In this document: piece by piece, positions 29,872-39,250 of the stretch
How positions within the stretch are numbered: the stretch's first letter is position 1
Layout of the letters: every line of letters starts with the position of its first letter
Origin: Rhodanobacteraceae bacterium
GTDB lineage: Bacteria; Pseudomonadota; Gammaproteobacteria; Xanthomonadales; Ahniellaceae
Direction: 5' to 3'
Assembly: GCA_016708465.1 (NCBI GenBank)
Contig: JADJFT010000008.1
Coordinates: 196,590-260,589 of the forward strand
DNA: 64,000 bases
Notes under the pieces: generated by a model
Databases searched by the model: none
The model's input: only the letters and a program-made list of their open reading frames with translations
Told to the model about the DNA's origin: nothing
Made by a program: the position numbers and the translations under genes

Positions 29872-30810
29872 TCAGCCGTCGTTGGTGATGGTTTCGATGA
29901 GTTCGGCGAGCACACGGTCGGTATCTTCCAAGGCGACTTGGCAGGTGCCGGCCGCAAAGTGACCGCCACCGCCATAGCTGAGGCAGAGTTCGCCGACATC
30001 GGTCTTGGCGCTGCGATTGATGATCGACTTGCCGATCGCGAACGCGGTGTTCTGTTTCTTCAGGCCCCACAGCACGTGGATCGAAATGTTGGTCTGCGGA
30101 TACATCGCATAGACCATGAAGCGATTGGTCGCGTAGATCGGATCTTCTTCGCGCAGGTCGAGTACGACCAGATTGTCGTGCACGGTTGCACATTCGCGAA
30201 TCTGGTCTTCTGCCAGTTCCGAGTGCGCGAAATACAGGTCTGCGCGTTCCTTGACGTCTGGCAAGGCCAGAATCTCGTCGATCGTGTGGGTGCCGCAGTA
30301 GTCGATCAGTTCCATCATCAACTGGTAATTCGACACGCGGAAGTCGCGGAAACGGCCGAGGCCGGTGCGCGCGTCCATCAGATAATTCAACAGAACCCAG
30401 CCTTCCGGATTCAGGATCTCGTCGCGCGAGAATTGTGCGGAGTCGGCCTTGTCCACCGCCGTCATCATCGCTGGCGCGATGCCGGGAAATGCTTCCTCAC
30501 CACCGAAATGCCGATAGACGACGCCTGCTGCCGAGGCGGCACCGGCATCGATGATCAGATTAGACGGGCGTTCGGCGCCGAGCCGAATAATTTCGCTGGC
30601 ATGGTGGTCGAATGCCATGTGGCACCCAGCGACGTAGGGCAGGTTGGTGGTGATGTCGCGCGGGCCGATCGCGACCTTGCCATCCTGCATGTCCTTCGGG
30701 TGCACGAAGCTGATTTCGTCAATGATGCCGCGTTGTTTGAGCAAGACGGCACAGACTAAGCCGTCAAAGTCGCTACGGGTGACAAGACGATAACGTTGCG
30801 ATTCGCTCAT
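29872..30810 (-). CDS. DHH family phosphoesterase (exopolyphosphatase-like)
   Basis: Predicted manganese-dependent phosphoesterase of the DHH/DHHA1 superfamily, which includes RecJ, oligoribonucleases and pyrophosphatases; substrate not determined. Motif I is TRSDFDGLVCAVLL near residue 11, DHH is present as FDHHAS, another metal ligand lies in VDKADSAQF, and the DHHA1 glycine motif is SYGGGGHFAAGTC near the C-terminus. 312 residues fits a two-domain DHH-DHHA1 protein. Convergent with gcdH, 27 bases away. Confidence 0.87.
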   Translation of the reverse strand: MSESQRYRLVTRSDFDGLVCAVLLKQRGIIDEISFVHPKDMQDGKVAIGPRDITTNLPYVAGCHMAFDHHASEIIRLGAERPSNLIIDAGAASAAGVVYRHFGGEEAFPGIAPAMMTAVDKADSAQFSRDEILNPEGWVLLNYLMDARTGLGRFRDFRVSNYQLMMELIDYCGTHTIDEILALPDVKERADLYFAHSELAEDQIRECATVHDNLVVLDLREEDPIYATNRFMVYAMYPQTNISIHVLWGLKKQNTAFAIGKSIINRSAKTDVGELCLSYGGGGHFAAGTCQVALEDTDRVLAELIETITNDG

Positions 30811-30938
30811 GGCGCGAGACTCCAGCGGTAACTACTCGGCCGAGTCTAGCGCCCAAAATCGCGGCACGGCGAGTTGGATTTGCAGGATTGCCGCACAGTC
30901 GCCAAGCCCGGTCCGTGCTTACCGCCGATTGACCGCCC

Positions 30939-31085
30939 ATGCCGTTATTCATACCGCTCATCCGCTCCCGCCGGCCCGCACTGGAGATCGAGCGTCTGAT
31001 CCTGCGCGTTCAGCAGGCTGACGATGTCGAGCGATTCGCCGATCTGCTCGCGAATGCGGCGGCCGCCAGGCCGGTCGATGCATGA
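30939..31085 (+). CDS. Possible small protein (48 residues) or remnant
   Basis: Short open frame in the 369-base gap between the DHH gene and the histidine phosphatase. The product, beginning MPLFIPLIRSRRPALEIE and continuing with LILRVQQADDVERF, has a hydrophobic start and an amphipathic helix, which is more protein-like than the other frames here. No ribosome site or family recognised; it may be the broken end of a former gene. The rest of the gap shows nothing further. Confidence 0.25.
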   Translation: MPLFIPLIRSRRPALEIERLILRVQQADDVERFADLLANAAAARPVDA

Positions 31086-31179
31086 TCACTATTCATGGCA
31101 CGCTGGCGTCCAGCGCGTGCCGCTTGATGGCGCTCGCGACGCAGTTGGACTGACTCAAACATCGGTTACGGAGCACATC

Positions 31180-31893
31180 ATGACCACACTATGTCGGCGT
31201 ATTGGTTGGATCGGATTACTGCTCAGCGTTGCGCAGGCCGCGGCGGCAACCGAATCACCGGCGATACATGCGTCGATGCAGCGCGACATCGTGCTGGTCA
31301 GACACGGCCACTATGCCCCCGATCCGGCAGCTGATCCCGAACTGGGCCCGGGTTTGTCGACGCTTGGCATCGCGCAGGCTGAACTGCTCGGTTCGCAGTT
31401 GGCCATCATGCCGCGTTTTGACGCGATGCTGGTCAGCCCGATGCAACGGGCCCAAGACACCGCATCGGTGCTGGCGCAGAGTCTCGATCAAATGCCGCGC
31501 GAACGTATTGCGGCATTGGCCGAATGCACGCCACCGAGCCGCGATCCGCATGCGACAGAAGGTGTTTCTGAGGTCGAGCAGCAGGCGTGTGCCCAGCGCC
31601 TCGATGCGCTGTTCGCCGAACACTTCATTCCGGCAAAGGGTGCGCCACGGCGCGAATTGATCGTCGCGCACGGCAACGTGATTCGCTATTTGCTGATGCG
31701 CGCACTCGCAGCCGACCCAAAAACGTGGTTGTTGTGGTCGGTTGGCCATACCAGCCTCAGCACCATCCGCATTGAAGCCGATGGCCGGATGCGCGTATTG
31801 GGTGCGGGTGATCGTGGCCATCTGCCGGCGCGCTTGCAAACCGGTGCGGCCGGTGATGCCGATTACGAATTACGGCTGCCAACCGCGAAGTGA
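31180..31893 (+). CDS. Secreted histidine phosphatase family protein
   Basis: Phosphatase of the phosphoglycerate mutase-like superfamily (branch 1), predicted in the periplasm. The ATG at 31180 follows GGAG by 7 bases and starts a signal peptide (TTLCRRIGWIGLLLSVAQAAAA). The catalytic motif is LVRHGHY, with the second histidine in IVAHGNVIRYLLMRAL and the acidic region around ALAECTPPS. The longer open frame from 31024 lacks a convincing start. Closest architecture is the PGAM5/SixA-like group; substrate unknown. Convergent with yaeQ. Confidence 0.82.
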   Translation: MTTLCRRIGWIGLLLSVAQAAAATESPAIHASMQRDIVLVRHGHYAPDPAADPELGPGLSTLGIAQAELLGSQLAIMPRFDAMLVSPMQRAQDTASVLAQSLDQMPRERIAALAECTPPSRDPHATEGVSEVEQQACAQRLDALFAEHFIPAKGAPRRELIVAHGNVIRYLLMRALAADPKTWLLWSVGHTSLSTIRIEADGRMRVLGAGDRGHLPARLQTGAAGDADYELRLPTAK

Positions 31894-31912
31894 ATCAAGC
31901 GTTCGCGCCACT

Positions 31913-32461
31913 TCAGCGCAATTGCGCGGCTACGCGCACGATCGGATCGATCGATACCGATCCATCGGCATTCATCAGTTGCACATGATGGTCCTCGACC
32001 ATGCATTGCAGACGCATGGTGCGCGCTGCGAGGCTGGTCAGTGCCACGACGGACTCGCTAGGCAAGTCGATGACTGTGAGGTTCTTGCGCCCCAGCGTCG
32101 AACCGACTTTTTCCCACCAGACCTGTGCGCTACGGCCACTGTAGGTGTAAATCAACACATGCCGCGCGCGACCGCAGGCGCGGCGCACACGTTGTTCATC
32201 GGGTTGTCCGGTTTCGATCCAGAGATCGATCTCGCCAGTGTCGCTACGCTGCCATAGATCAGGCTCGTCGTCGCTGCTGAGGCCGCGTCCGAAGTTCAGT
32301 CGTTCATCCGCATTCATTGCGAACGCCAGCAGCCGCACCATCATCCGTTCCTCGGTTTCCGACGGATGCAGGGCGAGGGTGAGGTTGTGCTCCTGATAGT
32401 AATGGCGGTCCAGATCGGAAATCTGCAACTCGACCTTGTACACCGTGGATTTCGGGGACAT
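31913..32461 (-). CDS. yaeQ: YaeQ family protein
   Basis: Conserved protein with a restriction endonuclease-like (PD-(D/E)XK) fold but no established biochemical role; once suggested to suppress loss of RfaH. The 182 residues begin STVYKVELQISDLDRHYYQ and contain the family signatures HPSETEERMMVRLLAFA, ADERLNFGRGLSSDDEPDLW and DLWIETGQPDEQRVRRA. Length is standard. Its upstream region is shared with the divergent E1 gene. Confidence 0.92.
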   Translation of the reverse strand: MSPKSTVYKVELQISDLDRHYYQEHNLTLALHPSETEERMMVRLLAFAMNADERLNFGRGLSSDDEPDLWQRSDTGEIDLWIETGQPDEQRVRRACGRARHVLIYTYSGRSAQVWWEKVGSTLGRKNLTVIDLPSESVVALTSLAARTMRLQCMVEDHHVQLMNADGSVSIDPIVRVAAQLR

Positions 32462-32600
32462 ACACCGTACTCATAACCGTCACCGCGACGGTCGCGGCGC
32501 GCGCATTAAAGCAGCTTGACTCGGTCTGAGCATCCCGATTCCGCCCGGATTCGGATCGCGCGACCCCGTAGAATGCGCCACTTTTCCGAAGTGGCCGACC

Positions 32601-34880
32601 ATGTCCGCGATCCAGATTCCGAACCCGATTCCTGCCCGCCTCAAAGACGTCAACCGCGCCAAGGTCTGTGACGAGAACTTCCAGGAGTTCGTGCGTGGCT
32701 ACGCTGGCGCGGTTGCTGCCAGGCCGCGCACAGACCAACCCGTGCTCCCCGGCAGCCTGTGCAGTGCCGATGATTTTCTGAAGTTGTTCGAGTCGCAGTT
32801 GGTGTCGCGCCATTTGGATTTGATGGCGCGCGTGCTGCGCGTGCAAAACAAGGTTTATTACACGATCGGATCATCCGGTCACGAAGGCAATGCCATGGTC
32901 GCGCGACTTACGCGCCACACTGATCCGGCCTTCCTGCACTACCGCTCAGGCGGCTTCATGGCCGAGCGTTTCCGCAAGTTGCCGGGCATGAACCCGATCA
33001 TGGACTCGGCACTGAGTTTCGCCGCCAGCAAGGACGATCCAGCGTCCGGCGGACGCCACAAAGTGTGGGGTTCGAAGCCATTGTGGGTATTGCCGCAGAC
33101 CTCGACCATCGCCTCGCATTTGCCGAAGGCACTCGGTACTGCCGTCGCCATTGAGACCGCCAAGCGCATTGGCCACCGGTTGCCGATTCCCGCCGACTCG
33201 ATCGCGATTTGTTCGTTTGGGGACGCCTCCAGCAATCACGCGACCGCACAATGCGCGTTCAATACTGCGCAGTGGACGGCCTATCAAGGGTTGCCGGCGC
33301 CAGTCTTGTTCGTGTGTGAAGACAACGGCATTGGCATCTCGACCAAGACGCCGGGCGGATGGGTCGGCAATGCCTTCCGCGATCGCCACGGTCTCGACTA
33401 CTTCTACGCCAACGGTCTCGACATCGCCGAAGGTTACGAGCAAGTCGCGGCGGCGGTGCTGCATTGTCGGAGTAGTCGCCGCCCGACCTTCCTGCACCTA
33501 CGTACCACGCGCATCATGGGCCATGCCGGCACCGATTTCGAAATCGAATACCGCGCGATCGAGGAACTGCTCGCCGTTGAGGCGACCGATCCGCTACTGC
33601 GCTCAGCTGAAATCGCGCTCGCTTCCGGGTTGTTATCGAAGGACGAATTGCTCGCACAGTACGAGGCGATTCGCGGTAAGTGCATGGCCGCGGCGGAACA
33701 TGCCGACAAGACCGCAAAGCTCACCAGCAAAGAAGAGGTCATGCGCCCGCTAGCGCCGTACTCGCCGGACAAGGTAAACGCTGAGGCGACGCGAGTGGCC
33801 GACGTGGAAACGCGCATCAAGGTGTTCGGCTCGGAAAAGCAATTGCCGGAAAACCTGCCGCCGCGACATCTTGCTATTCAGATCAACCAAGCGTTGCACG
33901 ACTTGTTCGCGAAGTATCCGGAGACGCTGCTGTTCGGTGAGGATGTTGCCCAGAAGGGCGGCGTCTACACGGTGACCAAGGGAATGCACAAGGCGTTCAA
34001 GTCAAACCGCGTGTTCAACACCTTGCTCGACGAAACCACGATCCTCGGCTTGGCCCAAGGGTTCGCGAACATGGGCATGCTGCCGTTTCCAGAGATCCAG
34101 TATCTCGCCTACTTTCATAACGCTTGCGACCAGATTCGCGGTGAAGCCTGTTCACTGCAGTTCTTCAGCAATGACCAATACCGCAATCCGATGGTTATGC
34201 GCGTCGCTGGTCTCGGTTACCAACGCGGCTTCGGCGGGCATTTCCACAACGACAATTCGGTCACAGCGCTGCGCGACATCCCGGGTTTGGTCGTCGGTTG
34301 TCCGAGTCGAGGCGATGATGCCGCAATGATGTTGCGCACGTTGACCGCGCTGGCCAAGGTCGATGGCCGTGTCTGCGTTTTTCTCGAACCGATCGCGCTG
34401 TACATGACCAAAGACCTTTACGACGCCGGCGATGCACAGTGGTCGTTTCCGTATCCAGCCCCGAATCAGGCGCTGGAGCTCGGTGCCGAGCGGGTCTATC
34501 ACGCCGAGGCGAAGGACCTGTTGATCGTCACCTTCGGAAACGGCGTCCCTTTTGCGTTGCGCACGGCGAAGGCGGTCGAGGCGCAGACTGGCAAGAACAC
34601 CCGGGTCGTCGATTTGCGCTGGCTACAACCACTGAATGCCGCTGCGATAGCGAAACACGCGGGCGACTGCGATCGTATCTTGGTGCTCGACGAAGGCCGC
34701 CGTAGCGCCGGCATCGGCGAAGGTGTAATCACCGCCATCGTCGAAGGCGGACACGGTGCCAAACCGCTGGTACGTGTCGTTGGCGACGACACCTACACGC
34801 CGCTGGCCGGTGCCGCAAACCTGATCCTGCCGACCGATGCGACCGTGCTTGAGGCCGCGTTGAAGCTTGTACAGACATGA
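32601..34880 (+). CDS. Alpha-keto-acid dehydrogenase E1 with fused alpha and beta subunits
   Basis: Thiamine-diphosphate enzyme that decarboxylates branched-chain (or related) 2-oxo acids and passes the acyl group to lipoyl E2. The 759-residue product joins both E1 subunits. The alpha part (about 1-390) has TPP-binding SFGDASSNHATAQCAFNTAQ and EDNGIGISTKTP; the beta part (about 425-759) has LLFGEDVAQKGGVYTVTKG and LDETTILGLAQGFANMGM. Subunit fusion of this kind occurs in several proteobacteria and Bacteroidetes. No E2 or E3 genes are nearby, so it must use partners encoded elsewhere. Which 2-oxo acid is used is not decided by sequence. Followed by a HAD hydrolase with ATGA overlap. Confidence 0.88.
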   Translation: MSAIQIPNPIPARLKDVNRAKVCDENFQEFVRGYAGAVAARPRTDQPVLPGSLCSADDFLKLFESQLVSRHLDLMARVLRVQNKVYYTIGSSGHEGNAMVARLTRHTDPAFLHYRSGGFMAERFRKLPGMNPIMDSALSFAASKDDPASGGRHKVWGSKPLWVLPQTSTIASHLPKALGTAVAIETAKRIGHRLPIPADSIAICSFGDASSNHATAQCAFNTAQWTAYQGLPAPVLFVCEDNGIGISTKTPGGWVGNAFRDRHGLDYFYANGLDIAEGYEQVAAAVLHCRSSRRPTFLHLRTTRIMGHAGTDFEIEYRAIEELLAVEATDPLLRSAEIALASGLLSKDELLAQYEAIRGKCMAAAEHADKTAKLTSKEEVMRPLAPYSPDKVNAEATRVADVETRIKVFGSEKQLPENLPPRHLAIQINQALHDLFAKYPETLLFGEDVAQKGGVYTVTKGMHKAFKSNRVFNTLLDETTILGLAQGFANMGMLPFPEIQYLAYFHNACDQIRGEACSLQFFSNDQYRNPMVMRVAGLGYQRGFGGHFHNDNSVTALRDIPGLVVGCPSRGDDAAMMLRTLTALAKVDGRVCVFLEPIALYMTKDLYDAGDAQWSFPYPAPNQALELGAERVYHAEAKDLLIVTFGNGVPFALRTAKAVEAQTGKNTRVVDLRWLQPLNAAAIAKHAGDCDRILVLDEGRRSAGIGEGVITAIVEGGHGAKPLVRVVGDDTYTPLAGAANLILPTDATVLEAALKLVQT

Positions 34881-35584
34881 TCACCCACGTCGCTTTCGAC
34901 GCCGACGACACACTGTGGCATAGCGAAGGCCACTACCGTGCTGCGCAGTCGGCCTACGAAACATTGCTCGCCAGCTATATCGATGTTGCCGATGCGAACG
35001 TGCATGCGCGCCTGCTGGATGTCGAGCGGCGCAACATCAAGCGCTTCGGATACGGCGCCAAGGGTATGACCTTGTCGATGGTCGAGGCAGCGATCGCGAT
35101 GACCGATGCGCGTATCAGCGCCGTTGATATCCAGCGCATCGTCGAACTTGGCGTCGCCGTACTTGAACACCCGGTCGAGTTGTTGCCGGGCATCGTCGAG
35201 GCCGTAGCCGACGTCGCCTCGGATTTCACCTTGCTGCTGATCACCAAGGGCGACCTGTTCCACCAGGAAGCCAAGATCGCGCGATCCGGGTTGAGTGGTT
35301 GGTTCCATCGCATCGAGATTGTCAGCGAGAAGGACATACCGACCTATCAGCGTGTGCTGGATGAGGTCGGCATCGAACCGGCGCGATTCCTGATGGTCGG
35401 CAACTCACCAGGTTCGGACATCGCGCCGGTGTTGGCGCTGGGCGCCGCAGCGGTCTATGTGCCATATCACCTGCTGTGGGCGATGGAAGCCGGTCATGGC
35501 TTCGATGTCACTTCGCCGCGGCTGAGGCAAGTCACCAGCGCTGCGGATATTCCAGCGGCGGTGCGCGAACTCGCTGCGACATGA
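34877..35584 (+). CDS. HAD family hydrolase
   Basis: Haloacid dehalogenase-superfamily phosphatase. The nucleophile motif is FDADDTLWHS (Asp8 and Asp10), motif II is LLLITKGDL, and motif III/IV is MVGNSPGSDIAPVLALGA; the cap is helical, giving a 235-residue subfamily I protein. Its start overlaps the E1 stop (ATGA), suggesting co-expression, but a functional tie to keto-acid oxidation is not obvious. Substrate unknown. Confidence 0.87.
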   Translation: MITHVAFDADDTLWHSEGHYRAAQSAYETLLASYIDVADANVHARLLDVERRNIKRFGYGAKGMTLSMVEAAIAMTDARISAVDIQRIVELGVAVLEHPVELLPGIVEAVADVASDFTLLLITKGDLFHQEAKIARSGLSGWFHRIEIVSEKDIPTYQRVLDEVGIEPARFLMVGNSPGSDIAPVLALGAAAVYVPYHLLWAMEAGHGFDVTSPRLRQVTSAADIPAAVRELAAT

Positions 35585-35673
35585 CCGATCGCGGTGGCAC
35601 AGTAGACGCTGCCGCCACTTGACGCGGTGTGCGGCACGATCGACGCTCGCGATTGGTCCTTCTGGAGCGCGTC

Positions 35674-37434
35674 ATGAATCGAGTTCTTTCGTGGATCGTT
35701 TTCGCGATCTTGCTGTCCGGGTGTGCCAGCAGTGCGAAACGCGATCAGCCCAGCCTGCTGACGATGGCGTCCGGGGCGCCGCGAACCAGTGAACAAAGCG
35801 CGACGCGGATTGATGCCGTCGTGTTGCGCTTGCGCGTCGATCCGAAACATCGGCGCATTGCGGGGGACGTGACGCTGAACTTGCAGACCCGTAGCGCGCT
35901 CGCTGCCATCGACCTCGATCTCGATCGGCGCTACGCAATCAGTTCCATCGAGGTTGATGGTGGCGCGCTTGAGCCGGCACGCTGGCGTAATCCCGAAGGA
36001 CGCCTGCACATCGAGTTGCCGAAGCCGACACTCGTGGATGTGCCGTTTGCGATCCGAATTCGCTATTCCGGCGCGCCGCGCGTGGCCGAACATGCGCCTT
36101 GGGACGGCGGATTTGTCTGGAGCAAGACGCCGAGTGGCGCCGACTGGATCGCGACCGCGGTGCAGGGTGAGGGCTGTGATCTGTTCTGGCCGTGCATCGA
36201 TCATCCAACGGCGGAACCGGCCGTGGTCGAGCAATTCATCAGTGTGCCGGCACCTTTGGTCGTTGCCGGCAATGGCATTGACCTTGGCATGACCGAACAC
36301 GATGGCTGGCGCACTTATCACTGGCGTACCGCGCATCCGAATACCTATGCGATCGCGCTCAATATCGCGCCTTATGCGCATCTTCAAGGTGACTATCGCA
36401 GTCGTTACGGCAACACCATTCCACTGCATTTCTGGTATCTGCCGGAACGTGAGGACGGCGCGCGCAAGCTGTTTGCCGAGTTCCCACGCATGCTCGATTT
36501 TTTCGAGCGGATGATCGGTCCGTATCCATTTGGCAACGAGAAGATGGGCGTTTCCGAAACACCGCATCTCGGCATGGAACACCAGACCATCAATGCCTAC
36601 GGCAATGAATACAAGCTCGATGAATACGGCTTCGACTGGCTGTTACAGCATGAATTCGCGCATGAATGGTTCGGCAACCAGTTGACCAATGCTGACTGGG
36701 ACGACATGTGGTTGCACGAAGGATTCGGCGCCTACATGCAGCCGCTATACACGCAGTGGCTGCACGGTGACATGGCCTATCTCGCGCGTTTGTTTGAGCA
36801 ACGCAAGACGCTACGCAACCAATTCCCGATCGTTTCCGGACGCAGCCAATGTGAGCACATCGTCTACCACCCGGAGCATGGGCCGGGTGGCGATATTTAC
36901 GTCAAAGGCTCGCTGGTCTTGCACACGTTGCGGGCAATGATCGGCGACGCGGCGTTCTTCGATGCGACACGTCGACTGGTCTATGGCACCTCGACACCGA
37001 AGCCAGGTGAATTCGTACCGCGGATAGCTTCGACTCGTGACTTCATCGCTGATGTGAATGCGGCCTCCGGTCGTGATCTGCAATGGTTTTTCGATGTCTA
37101 TCTATTTCAGGCGGCGTTGCCCGAACTGGTGATTGCGCGCGACGACAACGGAATGTCGCTGCGCTGGAAGGTGATGGCGGATAAGCCTTTCCCGATGCCG
37201 GTAGAGGTGCGCGTCAACGATACCTTGCAGGTACTGGATCTGGTCACTGGTTCGGCGCGCATTGCCGTGACGCGGGACGACATCGTCATTGTTGATCCAT
37301 CGAGCAAACTGCTGCGCGCGCTACCGCATCTGGAGGCCTGGCAGAAAACTCTGGAAGGCAAAAAGCCGCGCCGCGTCACTCCAATTGATCCCGCCGATCC
37401 GTGTCTGCTGCCCGAGAATTCCGATTCGGCCTAG
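35674..37434 (+). CDS. M1 family metallopeptidase, lipoprotein
   Basis: Zinc aminopeptidase of the gluzincin M1 family, predicted to be lipid-anchored in the envelope: the ATG at 35674 begins MNRVLSWIVFAILLSGC with the lipobox cysteine at position 17. The zinc site is complete, HEFAHEW at 326-332 and the third ligand Glu349 in WLHEGFG. The exopeptidase motif is HLGMEHQT (the GMEN/GAMEN position). 586 residues. The substrate-facing beta domain is at the N-terminal third. Longer start at 35629 lacks the clean signal peptide. Confidence 0.9.
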   Translation: MNRVLSWIVFAILLSGCASSAKRDQPSLLTMASGAPRTSEQSATRIDAVVLRLRVDPKHRRIAGDVTLNLQTRSALAAIDLDLDRRYAISSIEVDGGALEPARWRNPEGRLHIELPKPTLVDVPFAIRIRYSGAPRVAEHAPWDGGFVWSKTPSGADWIATAVQGEGCDLFWPCIDHPTAEPAVVEQFISVPAPLVVAGNGIDLGMTEHDGWRTYHWRTAHPNTYAIALNIAPYAHLQGDYRSRYGNTIPLHFWYLPEREDGARKLFAEFPRMLDFFERMIGPYPFGNEKMGVSETPHLGMEHQTINAYGNEYKLDEYGFDWLLQHEFAHEWFGNQLTNADWDDMWLHEGFGAYMQPLYTQWLHGDMAYLARLFEQRKTLRNQFPIVSGRSQCEHIVYHPEHGPGGDIYVKGSLVLHTLRAMIGDAAFFDATRRLVYGTSTPKPGEFVPRIASTRDFIADVNAASGRDLQWFFDVYLFQAALPELVIARDDNGMSLRWKVMADKPFPMPVEVRVNDTLQVLDLVTGSARIAVTRDDIVIVDPSSKLLRALPHLEAWQKTLEGKKPRRVTPIDPADPCLLPENSDSA

Positions 37435-37526
37435 ACTTCGCCGAGGCGCGCCTGCGGACATGCCAACGTGGCAGATTCGCGTGACTCGCCCGCGCCGTAT
37501 TCCCTGACAATCCGGGCAAGGGAGTC

Positions 37527-38828
37527 TCAGATCGCCTGATGCGGCAACGTCGGAGCGGTAGCGTTGGCGAGTTCATCGGCAATTTCGGCCTCGCTGCGCA
37601 ATTGTCCTTCCCACTTTGAGACGACGGCGGTCGCGACCGAGTTGCCAATGACATTGGTCGCCGATCGCGCCATGTCGAGGAAGTGATCAATGCCGAGCAG
37701 GAGCAGCAGGCCGGCTTCGGGAATGTTGAACTGCGCAAGCGTGGCGGCGATCACCACCAGCGATGCACGCGGCACTCCTGCCATGCCTTTCGAGGTCACC
37801 ATCAGTACCAACAGCATGGTGATTTGCTGCGCCGCACTGAGTTCGATGCCATAGGCTTGAGCAATGAACATCACCGCAAAGGTGCAATACATCATCGAGC
37901 CATCGAGGTTGAACGAATAACCGAGCGGCAGGACGAACGATGCGACGCGATTGCTGCAACCGAACTTTTCCAGTTGCGACAATGTTTTCGGATAGGCCGC
38001 CTCGCTTGAGGCCGTCGAAAACGCCAGCAAGGTCGGTTCACGCACTGCCCAGAACAGCGCCGCAACACGGCGGCCAATCACCAAGCTGGCAGCTCCGAAC
38101 AGCAGGCCCCACAGCAACAGGATGCCGAGATAAAACTCGATCATGAACAAGAAATAGGTCTTGAAGATGCCAGGGCCGCTCGTCGCGAGCGCGGCGGCAA
38201 CTGCTGCGAATACGGCGAATGGTGCGAACGCCATCACCAGCATCGTCACTTTGAGCATCACGTAGGACAGGCCTTCGAGCGCATCCACCAGCACCTTGGC
38301 TTTGTCGCCAACGCCGGCGCAGCCAATGCCGAAAAAGATCGAGAACACGACGATTTGCAGGATCTCGTTCTTCGCCATGCCATCGGCGATGCTCATCGGC
38401 ACCAGATGCGTGATGAAGTCGGCCAGCGACATCGACGAGGCGGCGACACCCGAACTTGCCGCGACGTCGGGTAGCGGCAGATCCAGCGCTAATCCAGGTT
38501 GGAACAGGTTCACCAGCAGTAGACCGAGGCTGAGCGACATCAGTGAGGCGCCGACGAACCACAACATCGCCTTGAGTCCGAGTCGACCGATCACGCCGAC
38601 ATCACCCATCTTGGCAATGCCGACCGTCAAGGTCGCGAACACCAATGGCGAAATGATCATCTTGATCAAACGCAAGAATATGGTCGTGACCAGTCCGAGA
38701 TAGCGGACCGGTTCCGCGGTGTCGATGCCGCTGAAATAGATCGCCAGCCCGGCGATGACGCCGAGGAACAGTGCGACCAATATCCACAGAGTGAGCTTGT
38801 TGCTGCCAGATGAAGCGGATGCGGCCAT
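37527..38828 (-). CDS. Dicarboxylate/amino acid:cation symporter (DAACS family)
   Basis: Inner-membrane sodium- or proton-coupled carrier for glutamate/aspartate or C4-dicarboxylates. Motifs in order: FLRLIKMIISPLVFATLTVG, the hairpin ASSEAAYPKTL, FSFNLDG-type SFNLDGSMMYCTFAVMFIAQ, and MAGVPRASLVVIAATL. From ATG 38828 (after GAGGG at 7 bases) the protein is 433 residues, family length. The open frame to 38918 is rejected because it would run through the terminator and tRNA fragment. Serine-rich start MAASASSGSNK. Convergent with the M1 peptidase gene. Confidence 0.91.
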   Translation of the reverse strand: MAASASSGSNKLTLWILVALFLGVIAGLAIYFSGIDTAEPVRYLGLVTTIFLRLIKMIISPLVFATLTVGIAKMGDVGVIGRLGLKAMLWFVGASLMSLSLGLLLVNLFQPGLALDLPLPDVAASSGVAASSMSLADFITHLVPMSIADGMAKNEILQIVVFSIFFGIGCAGVGDKAKVLVDALEGLSYVMLKVTMLVMAFAPFAVFAAVAAALATSGPGIFKTYFLFMIEFYLGILLLWGLLFGAASLVIGRRVAALFWAVREPTLLAFSTASSEAAYPKTLSQLEKFGCSNRVASFVLPLGYSFNLDGSMMYCTFAVMFIAQAYGIELSAAQQITMLLVLMVTSKGMAGVPRASLVVIAATLAQFNIPEAGLLLLLGIDHFLDMARSATNVIGNSVATAVVSKWEGQLRSEAEIADELANATAPTLPHQAI

Positions 38829-38869
38829 GAAGCCCTCGGGCGATTCGCGAAAGGTGCTGACCATAAAAC

Positions 38870-38899
38870 AAAAAACCTGCCAACAGGCAGGTTTTTTTT
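38870..38899 (-). terminator. Rho-independent terminator behind the tRNA-Val 3' end
   Basis: A 12-bp stem (AAAAAACCTGCC against GGCAGGTTTTTT) with a four-base loop and runs of A and T on the two sides. On the minus strand it begins 4 bases after the CCA end of the tRNA-Val fragment, so it is the terminator of the original tRNA gene. It stays in place on the chromosome side of the insertion. Confidence 0.88.
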
Positions 38900-38903
38900 G
38901 AAC

Positions 38904-38948
38904 TGGTGGGCGGTACAAGTTTCGAACTTGTGACCCCTGCCGTGTGAA
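38904..38948 (-). other. 3' half of tRNA-Val (anticodon CAC): probable attachment site (att) at the island's left end
   Basis: Read on the minus strand, these 45 bases are positions 32-76 of a tRNA: anticodon loop TTCACAC (anticodon CAC, valine GTG), 3' anticodon stem GGCAG, variable loop GGGTC, a perfect T-arm (ACAAG-TTCGAAA-CTTGT), acceptor strand ACCGCCC, discriminator A and encoded CCA. The matching 5' half (expected acceptor GGGCGGT and a D-arm) is missing upstream. A tRNA cut exactly at the anticodon loop with its 3' part kept is the standard remnant left by integration of a tyrosine-recombinase element. The intact tRNA should lie at the other junction, beyond the window. Confidence 0.8.
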
Positions 38949-39250
38949 AGCGGATCAGACCCCTTTCAGATCAATGAGTTGGCGTTCATGTCTTTGAATT
39001 CAATAGATATCGGTATTGACGACTTTCGATCGCCAGATACCTATCGCCACTGGCAACTGTCCCAAAATTGTCCCACGCGAACTTCGTCTGCGAGAAATCC
39101 GCGTGCGGAGCAAGGCGATCGTCAATTCAGCTGATGCCGATGTTGTTGCGACAGAAGGAGATCAGAGGGTCCCTCGTCTTCGAACGACCCACGTCGACCA
39201 AAGTGCCCTCAACTATGCGGATGCCCAGGTCGCTCTACTGTTTGCCATTG
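38949..39250. other. Non-coding stretch at the island edge
   Basis: 302 bases between the att half-site and the ART-like gene. All frames are short or shadow-like. The only visible feature is the doubled word in CTGTCCCAAAATTGTCCC near 39057-39074, which may be part of an integrase-binding arm site; this is a guess. No terminator or promoter could be assigned. Confidence 0.4.

Noticed and set aside
35494..36582. 362-codon frame antisense to the HAD and M1 genes
   Set aside because: Opposite strand of well-supported genes; no family features.
38829..38918. Longer start for the symporter gene
   Set aside because: It would require translating through a terminator hairpin and the tRNA fragment.
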